From Diploptera punctata (Eukaryota > Arthropoda > Insecta > Blattodea > Blaberidae): a stretch of DNA of 64,000 nt. Positions 38,501 through 50,500 of the stretch are shown here, piece after piece. The notes beneath the pieces were generated by a model. That model was not told the DNA's origin. It worked only from the letters and a program-made list of their open reading frames with translations, and made no database searches. The first letter of the stretch is position 1, and every line of letters begins with the position of its first letter. The position numbers and the translations under genes were made by a program. The DNA is taken from positions 868,001-932,000 of the forward strand of contig JASPKZ010003438.1 of assembly GCA_030220185.1 (NCBI GenBank). Reading direction: 5' to 3'.

Positions 38501-41500
38501 GGAAGAAGAAGAAGAATAAGTAGATTACCCAGGCTAAATTTATTTATTGGTGCCAATGTAATATTGAATTTCTTGAAATCTGTTGTGTATTTCAGGGTAG
38601 TAAGTAATTTTCTTGAATTGTTTTTCTTTCTTGGAATCAGATTGCAGAGTGGTGTATTTTTTAAATCTTTTTTGTTGTCTCAGTTTCTTTAATTAATTTA
38701 TTATTAATTTCTTTCCAAAACAATTTAAATCAGTTACGTTTAAAATGTGATTGGTTTTCTTTCTTAAAATTCTCTTCATTTAGTGGAATGTTTATTAATC
38801 TGTATATTAAACTGTTGAAAATTGTATGTTTATGTGCAATATGATTGAAACCTGAAGATTATATGTAATTGTCTGTGCGAGTATCTTTCCTGTAAATATT
38901 GAATTCAATAAATTTATTTATTTACAGTCTGATCATCTGACCTCAATATTAATGTTGATTTGTTCTTGGACATGTTTCAAAACAATTCTGTTTTATCGTC
39001 AGCTTGTCCAGACTGGTTAGATTTATGTTGCACACCCTGGATGTCGATGTCAGCTCCATCCTGTGGTTGGCCAAAGAACCTCCAAACAAGGTCATGCAGG
39101 ATGGAGCTGACATCGACATCCAGGCTGTGCAACATAAATCTAACCAGTCTGGACAAGCTGACGATAAAACAGAATTGTTTTGAAACATGTCCAAGAACAA
39201 ATTAACATTAATATTGAGGTCAGATGATCAGACTGTAAATAAATAAATAAATTAAAATAACCTCAAAATATTACTTCCTAAAATTAAATATTGAATTCAA
39301 TTCTTTGACGCTTGAACAGGTTGCTTCTTGAAGAACCGGCGACACCGGTCGACAAGATGCTACTGATGATGGAGATATAGCTCTGAAACTGCAGTGTAGA
39401 AGAATAAAAGTATATGAGGTGAGGGATTAAAAATATTAATTTAATTCCTAAATTAAACCTCATAGTGATTTTTACCTGTGAAAGTTGATTAAATTTTACC
39501 TAAATGAAACATCTCATAGTGTGAATTACTAAAACAAGTAATTATTCAAAGTAACAATTCTTTGTGTTGGTAAAAAAGAAAATCACTCACCTCGTAATCT
39601 AGCATTCTCCTTTTCCATCCTGATGAGCAACACTTGCTGGTAAATTGCTTTCTTCCACAAAGCTCGCAGTTCTTCTTTGGATCGCTTTACAGCTGGCTCT
39701 TTCATAGTCACACTTCCCATTCCTTGTTCTGCAATGTAAATCACTTTCTTTGTGATATAAATTTCTTATCAATTAAATAACTAACTCACTGGGGCTATTG
39801 AACCCAGAGGTTCATAGCCACATGGACATACATTCTCCATACATCCCTATCCTGAGCTAATGTTTTTCACCATACCCTGTATAATTTATCTTCCTCAAAT
39901 AATCGTTAATGTTAATATTATTCGTTTTTAAACACATGATGGACAAATTATATTTGAAAAGAAAAATATATGCCTAGACTGGGGTTTGAACCCAGGACCT
40001 TTGACTTTCTATGTCAATGCTCTTCCATCTGAGCCACCTAGGCCACCAATCTAAACGCGTATTTTTCTCTTACACATAGTTAATTCCCTAGCTTTATAAG
40101 TAATGTTTAAATTCCCAATAAAAAGTCTTCTTAACAAAGAAGCCGCCATTTGCAAAAATCGTAGCAACTGCTCGTAGCATTTGGGGTTAGGGAATTAACT
40201 ATGTGTAAGAGAAAAATACACGTTTAGATTGGAGGCCTAGGTGGCTCAGATGAAAGAGCATTGACATAGAAAGTCAAAGGTCCTGGGTTCAAACCCCAGT
40301 CTAGGCGTATATTTTTCTTTTCAAATATAATTTGTCCATCATTAAGGTGTTTAAAAACGAATAATATTAACATTGAAAGAAGCACTACTGGCTTTATAAG
40401 TAATGTTTAAATTCCCAAAAAAAAGTCTTAACAAAGAAGCCGCCATTTGCAAAAATCGTAGCAACGGCTCGTAGCATTTGGGGTTAGGGAATTAACTATG
40501 TGTAAGAGAAAAATACGCGTTTAGATTGGAGGTCTAGGTGGCTCAGATGGAAGAGCATTGACATAGAAAGTCAAAGGTCCTGGGTTCAAACCCCAGTCTA
40601 GGCATATATTTTCTTTTCAAATATAATTTGTCCATCATTAAGGTGTTTAAAAACGAATAATATTAACATTGAAAGAAGCACTACTGGCTTTATAAGTAAT
40701 GTTTAAATTCCCAATAAAAAGTCTTCTTAACAAAGAAGCTGCCATTTGCAAAAATCATAGCAACGGCTCGTAGCATTTGGGGTTGGAGATTTAACTATGT
40801 GTAAGAGAAAAATACGCGTTTAGATTGGAGGCCTAGGTGGCTCAGATGGAAGAGCATTGACACAGAAAGTCAAAGGTCCTGGGTTCAAACCCCAGTCTAG
40901 GCGTATATTTTTCTTTTCAAATATAAATCGTTAATGTTATTCTCCCATCTATTTTTTTTTTAGTTTACCTAAAGTAAAGTAGTCCACCGCTGTGGTCTTG
41001 AGGTAGCGTGCTGCCTTGTGACACAGTGGGCCCAGTTTTGATTCCCAGTCCGACAGGCTCCTGGGTGAGGTTTTTTTCAGGGTTTTTCCTTGCCTGTAAG
41101 ACAAATGTCAGGAAGCTTAGGGCCCAACGGTCACCAAAAAATATCCGGTCATCATCATCATCATCATCCTTCAACGGTGTGGAAAGCAACAGGAAGCTAC
41201 CATACCTATAATTCTCTAGTAAAGCTGCAAAGCATAGCATGAAAATGCCATGATTGCAGTGAAAGACCTGCCCTTGGGCAGAATTACTATGGATAGAAAG
41301 TAAAGTAGTATTTAAATTCCCAATAAAAAGTCTTCTTAATAAAGAAGCCGCCATTTGCATGATCGAGCAACAGTTCATAGCATTAGACCCTCGGGAATTA
41401 ACAATGTATAAGAGAAAAATTTGTGTTTAGAATGGTCTGCTCAGGTAGCTCAGTTGGTAGAGCATTGGCATAGAAAGCCAAAGGTCCTGGATTCAAACCA

Positions 41501-44500
41501 CATTCTGAGTGTATATTTTTCTTTTCAAATATAAAGGTAAAGTACTTCCACTACAGATCTCAGGAAACCCTTCGGGTAGTAGGAGGTTAAGGTTCCCACT
41601 TTTCTAGACAATCGGTGCTTGATGTCAGCTGCATTGTTGCATGATGGCCACTTTTAACTCCAGAACAAGTCTTTACTACTTGTGTCCATTATAGGCTGAG
41701 ATGACCCCAGGGCCATGGTGCTGCCAGAATGTTTGGGTCAGTTAAAAAATCCTGACCCCACTAGGACTTGAACTCTCTACCTTCTGATGGATAAATCATA
41801 TTTGAAGAGAAAAATTATATGCTCAGACTGGGGTTTGAACCCAGGACCTTTCGCACTCTAGGTGAATGCTCTAACCAAGTTCCAATCTAAATGCAAATTT
41901 TCCTCTTATATATATTGCGTTGTTAATTTTTCTCTTCAAATATGATTTATCCATCATTGAGATGTATGAAATGAATAATAAAAACATCTCTACCTTATGG
42001 CTTAACCAACTATTCTATGTCATGTCCCCCCCCTTTTTTTAGCCTACCTATTGGGTGCTTTCCTTCAGTCTTTCCTACCAGAAATATCCTTACCCCTCTT
42101 TCGTTCACAATTCTCACTACATCTCCTGGCAATTCCTGTCTATACGATTTAACTGTTCTTATTACAACTAGTTCCCATCCAGAATTCACAAAGTTATGAT
42201 AAATACAGCCTCCAGGTGGGAAACTCGATATTCTTACTACATGGACTCCCTATTCTGATGAATGACACAAGTGGATATGATGCCAGCAGTCAGCTGGAAT
42301 TCAAATTATTAACTCACCAGTTAAATTCTTGTTAGGAGTGACAACTCTGTTGAAAATTGCTTGTCGCCAAGATCCTGACTGTCTCGCCATGTCCTGATTT
42401 ACTTCCTGTGTAGGCGATGTCTTTGAGGTATGACCAACTTTCAAGAATCTGTCAAACATTAAGAAATATTAACAAAAATTGATGACTACATTAATAACAT
42501 GTGTTTCCCAATTTTAACTTCTTCTTCTTCTTCCTTCCAAGTATTAGGCCAAGGCCTGTTACGATCCTATAGAAAATTTTCCCTCCAGCAAATTGATCCT
42601 TCCGGGAAATTCTCGTATAAGACTTGAAAGCATAATAATAGTCCCTTCGATTGGTTGCTGGCCAAAGGAAGGCAAGACCAGTGATGGGGCTGCCATCTTA
42701 TAGCCTCTGGTCAGGCATTTCTGGAGAAGAAAAGAAAATAAAGGAAAGATAACTTTGAACATTAATAACATATTCAGTTTAGAATTGGATGGTGTTCATC
42801 AACCGGCTATGCGCCATTATCTAAGTTTCAAGAAAAATACGTTTAAAGTTTAAGTCAATCTTCACTATTTATTGTAGCGCCAAGCTAACAATACTGGATA
42901 TTGCAAGTTATTTTCCTTGTTTCACAGTTATGCATCAACAATCTGAGAGCAGGAACATTTGGTGCTTAGCTGCATGTTGCAAAATTTAGATTAGCATTTA
43001 TGAAGATCTGGTTTCATAGCAGTTTTCAATGAATGAATGAGTTATTTTTTATCTTACCTCATAGTTTATGTTTTCTTGAACATGGGAACTGCAGTTTTCA
43101 AGAGGAACATCCCTCCCATTTTCAACCGACATTATGACTATCGTATTTTCATTGGAATCTCCATCTATAAACATTGCCATCTGGTGTTGATTTGATGAAC
43201 TTCGAGATTAGGTCCCGTTCATCGGGAATTTGAAAATTCATGGATCTAAATTTGTTCTTCTAAATACCGTATATATCTTCTCCCAAATTATGAATCAAAG
43301 CAGTTTGTTGCAAAACACAAAATCTCTTATAGGACTGATGGCATTTACATTTTTTCTTAATAATAAGGCTATATTTAAAGATTTGGCGCTAAAATGTGCC
43401 AGTACAACAGATGGCATCAAAATATGATTTTTTAAAAATGGCGCTTAGCCAGTTGATGCATAACATCATCCAATTTAACTTACATGTTCATCATTTGGCT
43501 TGTCTTTGGTGGTCCAATTGGAGTAGTGGGAACAGACAGCTGTTGCTGGGAGTTGCCAGCGGACAGACTACATGGAACACTGGAGGGTTTCTCTCGTTTC
43601 ATCATCTCTCCATCTGATGCACCGATGGTAGAGGAGCGGGGCCTCAAGTTGGTGGCACCACTGTCTGATATGTTGCTGTCAGGTACTTCTAGTGTGTTGC
43701 TAGGGGCAGGCGACGAGCGGGTTGTGGGACTTGCATTCCCAGATGTAGGAACATCCTTAAATTACACCACACAAATAACAATTCATGTAATTATTAATAA
43801 AGAAATGGACTAATGCAGGGTAATCATTAACCTGATTACTATATAACATAATCTTGGAAAAGGTAGTGCAAGATTTCAAAGTTCAAATTAGGGAATATAT
43901 TTTAATGTACTAATTTTTTTAAATTTTAACATTTGCAATAATAGACAATTATTAAGTTACATAGGTAGGAAACAACACTATGAGGTTTATTTTAATTTAT
44001 GTTGAGTTGTTTTTGACTCACCTCATACTTCTTAACTCCCTCTCAGACTTGAGTTTCGTCACAACATTGAGAATGTCACAAATGCAGTGAAGAAACTCTA
44101 GTCTGAGAGGGAGTTAAGAAATATGAGGTGAGTCAAAAACAACTCAACATAACTTGAGACAATTATTATTTTGAAAAGAAAAATTAACTTTTATTTCATA
44201 AATTAATTATGAAAAATAACATTATGAGGATTTCATTTAATAACAAAATTGCATAAATTGAATTCAAATACCTAGGAACAATAGTTGCAAATAAGAATGA
44301 GATGCACAAAGAAATTAAACATAGGCTCAATTCTGGAAATGCGTGCTATTGTCTATTACAGAGACTCTTGTAGTCCCAACTTCTCCAAAAAACATTAAAC
44401 TGAGAATACATAAAACTGTTAATATATCAGCTACATTATATGAATGTGAAAAATGGGTTCTTACTTTAAGGGATGAGAAAAGATTACAAGTTAAATTAAA

Positions 44501-47500
44501 TATATGTAGGAGATAACACTATGGGGTTTCTTTTAATTATTAATGAGTTATATATTTTGACTCACCTCATATCCAACTCATTAATAATATTACAAGTTTT
44601 TAAGATTAACTTAAATTTGAAGAGAAAAATTTTCGCCCAGACCAAGACTTGAACCGGGACATTTGGTTTTCCATACCAAATGCTTTACAAACTGAGCTAC
44701 TGGGGCGAGTTTCAATCTAGACACAAATTTTTCTCTTACATACATTGTAATTCCCACGCACCAAATGCTTAAAGCCTTGGCTTCTATCTATGCAAATGGC
44801 AGTTTCTTAGTTAAGACATTTATTGGGAATTTAAACATTACTTTTAAAAGCCAGTAGGGCCTCCATTGATTTTTTCATTATTAATTTAACACTTCTCACT
44901 GAGGGATAAATTTAATTTGAAGAGAAACATTTTTGCCCAGACCAAGAATTTTTCTCTTCAAATTTAATTTATTCTTCAGTGAGAAGTGTTAAATTAATAA
45001 TGAAAACATTTAAGAATAATGTTCTTATTGTATATCTGGCTTAATTTGGTAAAGAGAGAGATGGAGATATAAGGGTAGATCCTTGACCGCTTTTGCCCAG
45101 TTACAATAGAAAGAACACCCCCTGTTGTCAGGTTTCCTGTTCCCCCTTACTCCTATTAACATCTGGTGAAGAAACACCGACAACACTGGTGCGAGTGAGA
45201 GAGGTGGATATAGTTGTCTGTTTCTACAAATTACTTGCAAAGTTAAGCCAGACTAACAATTGTAATATTTTTGGGCCAAAGAGATACGAGTAGAGAGGCA
45301 AATGGAGAAGACAACAAAACAGTGAGCTATGTGATCTTTATAGGAAGCCAGATATAATAAGAACAGTTAAGTCTCGTAGACTGTGATGAGTAGGACATGT
45401 GACATGAATGGGGATTGAAAGAGGTGCATGGAAACTTGAACCTATGGGTTCAATAGTGCCTGTGACTTATTAAATAATTTTAAAGCAGGATATAAATATG
45501 AAAGTTAAAGTTAATAATTTTGTATTTTAAAATTCATGTAACATTTAAATATAACTTAAATAAATAAATAAATAAAAACATCTAAATAATTCATTGTTAG
45601 TTATTGTTGAATAAAGATGTCTCAGTAATAATTAAAGAAATTGCACTACATAATGGTTTTTGTAAATAATGCTTTTAAAAATTGTTTTAAGTCATTGTTG
45701 TCAAAATTATAAAGCCTTCTATTATAATTGTAATAAAAAACACCTGCATAACTTCATATTCTTAAATGAAAGTAAACTAAACTCTGATTGGATGTTAAAA
45801 CAATTAACTCTCTTATTTAACAAATCAAATTAAACCTTATATCTAAAGAACTATTAACCAACTAATTAAAAATAACATCATGTAATGTAATAATATTCTT
45901 TAAAATTATAAAGAAAAACACTATTCATTCTGCATACAACTTTCAACAAAGATAGAAGTAATGAGCTACTCTGATAAAATGTAATATTTAATACAAGAAG
46001 AATAATTGATTTAAGAAAAGAAAATAATTTATCTTTAATTGACGGTGAAGAATAATACCACCTACATTTACTTAATCTACTGGGAAATTAAGAAGTGAAT
46101 ACATTTACAATTATTTCTACAAGAAACATTTTTGTGATTTTGAAATGTTTTCCTATCCAGTGTACCAACTTCCAACCCTAAGAAGAGAGTCCGGTTCTAC
46201 CGAAAATTAAACCCAACCTAAACCAATAATCCTTTTTGGGACACAAATCCATCTTCAAAATGTTACCATCACATTGAGAACTCACATGAAGAGAATTACT
46301 TATTCAATTTAAAGAACATCTTCAAATAAATAACTCACTTTACAAAGAGCTGCATTGGAGGGAAGACTCAGCTCTTTGATAATTGGTCCAAAATCATCAC
46401 GAGATCCTTTACGTTTCAATAGCTGGTCAAATGAACTGGTTAGTGAACGTTTTGCCTTCATGAAGATGGTGCTGCCACCGAGGTACTGGTTGAGGAACTC
46501 GCTGCGGTTCTCAGCAGTGTCATGGGTGTGGCGAACCTGCTTGCCCTCGCAATGCGCCCTCAAGAGCATCATCAGGAACTCATTCTGCTCCCTCAGGCTC
46601 GAAGTCTCAGCACCTCTGAACTTTGTTAATATCACAGACTGTTCTTCTTCTGGTAGCAGCTCCAGGCGACGGAAGATAGCAGCTTGTGTGCGCTTATCAT
46701 TCAGACCTTCACAAAAATCAACAAACAACTATATTTTATGAATGAATTAATCATTTTTTATATCTTACTTTATAGTTTATGTTTTCTTACACACGAGAAC
46801 TGCAGTTTTCAGGAGGAAAGATCCTTCCCATTTTCAACCAATATTATGACTACTGGTTGAAAATGGGAGGCATATTTCCTCATGAAAACTGCAGTTCACG
46901 TGTTTAAGAAAACATAAACTATAAAATAATATATAAAAAATCTCAAAATGTTATTTCCCATATTTAACTTATTAACTATAGTAAATCAATGATAAAGAGA
47001 AAAATTTTTGCCTGAACCGGGAATCGAACCCCGAACCTTAGCTTTCTGTGCTAATGCTCTGCCACTGAGCTAATCCAGGCTTCATTCCCATCCAAGCAAG
47101 AATCCTTCCTTTACCTTACTCTACTGGTCCCACATTCAATTGCAATGAATCATCATTCACAAATACACAATGAATGGCTTCTACCTGAAGAAGACATGAA
47201 GGGACTCCACACAGCTATAGCATTATTTATTAAATTAATATTGAGAAGCTAAAGCTATTACTATCATAGAAATAAGTAAATTAATGAACACAATTAAATT
47301 ATGATAGTAATAGCTTTAGCTTCTCAATATTAATTTAATTATTAACTATATTTGAACTTGTCCAGAAATTATGTAAACTATTATGAGAATCAGAAACAAG
47401 CAGTTTAATGTACAGATTAATGAACACTTGTTAAGTATATTTGAAGAGAAAAATTATACACTCAAATCAGAGTTTGAACCCAGGACCTTTTGCTTTCTAG

Positions 47501-50500
47501 GCCTCAGCACTCCAATCTAAATGTAAATTTTTCTCTTATACATTGTTAATCGCCGAATGCTAAGATCACGCAAATGGCGGCTTCTTATTTAAGAAGACAT
47601 TTATTGGGAATTTTAATCACTACTTTATGAAGCTAGTAGGCTTTTTTTCAATATTTTTATTGTTCATTTCATATTTCTCAATGAAGGACAAATAATATTT
47701 GAAGAGAAAAATTATATGCTCAGACCGGGGTGTGAACCCAGCCTTTTGGCTTCATTACATCATTAAGTAATGAAAATTTTAAGAAAGAATACAATCACAT
47801 TCTAAGGAAATTAAACATAGGCTATTATGCATTACAGAGACTCTTGATGTCCCACCTTCTCTCTAAAAACATTAAACTGAAAATATATAAAACTATTATT
47901 CTACTAGTTATATTATATGGATGCGAAACATGGTCTCTTACTATAAGGGAGGAAAGGAGATTACGAGTATTTGAGAATAAAGTTCTTAGGAAAATTTTTG
48001 GACTAAAGAGACATGAACAGATGGAATGATATTATGACAGGGGAAAAACAGGAAAAACCCTGAAAAAAACCTGTCTAAGCTCCGTTTTGTCCATCACGAA
48101 ACCCACATGTTGTGGCCAAGACCTCCATGAATAGATTGGCTAAAAATTGGGACTAGGTTTTCCTCATAGAAAGGCAGAATTTTGTTTATAGAATCTCCCA
48201 TTGTATGTGAAAACATACATTCAATACATAATTTGGCTAAGGTTTTATATTTGAATAATCTTTCTTTTTCAATTTTATTTTTGTCCAACCAATTATCTGA
48301 AATTTCCATAGTTTTTTGGAAGCTTCTTGTAGGAAAATCAGAGGGAAAATATCCAGTTGGTAGACCAAGAATGAGCTGGGAGAGTAATATTAACCATGAA
48401 TTGAGGAAAGTAGATTATACAGGGTATGACGGGAAAACAGTAGCTCAGGATACAGAAATATGGAGATCTTATGTCCTCTTAGCCATGAATCTCCAGGTTT
48501 TATAGCATTAGTGGGTAAGTTTGTTAGTTATTTAATACAAAACTGAAGAAAATAAACTTACCTTCAACTTCAGTGCACAGTTTATGGTACCAGACCATAG
48601 GACAATGTTCACACGACAAAACTGGCATTTTTTCACGTCGCTGAGCTTCTGATGTCGAGGAAAGCTTGTGAAATGGCTGTAAAATATCAAAACATTATTT
48701 ATTTACTAAGAAATCGAGGAGAGATTGTGATGATAATGTTATATTTGTGAATAATTACCTGCCACAACATCGTCAGCAACCGACTCTGATTGGCACTTGA
48801 ACACATAACCAATGTAACACTCCACGTTCACTTCTCGACAAATGAACCCAAAGTGATCTTGTTGTTTGCTTCCCTGAAACAAGAAAATCCATTTTCAAAT
48901 CAATAGTTCTTTTAATAACAATTTTATTCCATCTATTTTCTCAACATATGCTTCTAAAAACAATTTTTGTAATAAAAATTGATAGGAAGCAAGAGTATGA
49001 TGTTTCAAACTGCCACCTGGTGTTGATTTTATGAACTTAGAGATTAAATTTTGCTCGTCAGGAACTTGAAAATTCATGGTTGTATATTTATTCTTCCGAA
49101 TGTACATCTATAAAGAATCAAATCAACTTCCCTGAGAATTAAAAAAGTCATAAATTTTTCTTTATTTTATTTGAAGAGAAAAATATATGCTCAGACTGGG
49201 GTTTGAACCCAGGACCTTTGGCTTTCAATGCTAATGCTCTACCAACTGAGCTACTTGAGCACTCCAATCTAAATACAAATTTTTCTCTTATATTTTGTTA
49301 ATTCCCGAGAGCCAAATGCTATGAACTATTGCTCGATCATGCAAATGATGGATTCTTTTTTAAGAAGACTTTATTGTTTTTTTAATGTACATTTTTTTTT
49401 CAAACTGCAACCTCTTTTGGTTTTCCTATTTGTTTTATTAAGACATCTAATTGAAAGAAAGGCTAGTTTAATAAAATAGATAGAAAAAACCAAAAGAGTT
49501 CAGGGTTTGGGAAAATATCCACATTAAAAAAAAAACTTTAAAAAGAACTTAAAAAAAACAAGAAAGAAAAATTAATGAATTTTTAAATTCCTGGGGAGGT
49601 TGACTTGATTGGGAGGTTCATCAGTCCACCAACAGATGGAGTAAGAAGCAGTGCTCCTGGACAACAGAATATCGGTCATGTAAGACAGGATATGAGGTGG
49701 GTAAAAAAGAATAATTTATTTTAAATTTTAACAAGCAGTATACTTAATACTTTATTTTAGGAAGTGATATTTTGAGGTTATTTTAATTAAATTACTTTAA
49801 GTCTGTTCATCTTACCTCAATATTAATGTTGATTTGTTCTTGAACATGTTTCGATTATATCATATTAGTTAGAAAATAAAAAACAGCTGATATTTGGGAA
49901 AAAATCTACATTCAGAAGAACAAAAACAGAGTTATGAATTTTGAAATACCGACGGAGCATGACCTTGTTTGGAGGTTCTTTGGCCAACCACAGCATGGAG
50001 CTGACATCGACATCCAGGGTGTGTAACATAAATCTAACCAGTCTGGGCAAGATGCTGATGATTATGATATAATCGCAACATGTTCAAGAACAAATCAACA
50101 TTAATATTGAGGTAAGATGAACAGACTAAAAATATGTAGAAAAAATAAACAAGACTAAAAATAATTTTAACAAGCAGTATACTTTTTACTTTTCCTTTCA
50201 AAATAATATTATCCAGTATTAGAAAGTGTTGAATTTAAAATATTTCATCAAAAGCAGTATACTCTTACCTGAATACAACTGGCGACATCTTTCAGATGTT
50301 TATGAAGGAGGATCTGCTTGCGGTCAGGACTGATGAGCCTCAGGTCTGTGCGTCCAACTTGAAACAGCATTGTGCGATTATGGTCATTGTTGTTCTGAAA
50401 TACATCAAACAAACAGCTCTGGAATTTTGTTTAGTTGTTTCTTGACTCACCTCATACTTCTTTGCATATCTAGATTTCGTCACAAATACAGTGATGAAAT

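Larger units (their letters stand above)
38910..39284 (+). mobile_element. complete 375-bp fold-back PLE derivative with 17-bp TSD
   Basis: TAAATATTGAATTCAAT at 38893-38909 and 39285-39301. Arms of about 150 bp carry the PLE C-terminal DNA and a hammerhead each; loop near 39085. The 3' tail AACCTCAAAATATTACTTCC is present only on the right. Confidence 0.88.

Noticed and set aside
39950..40930. CRISPR-like array
   Set aside because: Units are ~300 bp with conserved spacers and tRNA-like cores in a eukaryotic genome; nothing like short repeats with unique spacers.
46355..46741. 128-codon plus-strand ORF
   Set aside because: Antisense of exon h of the RabGAP gene, whose minus frame matches a known family.
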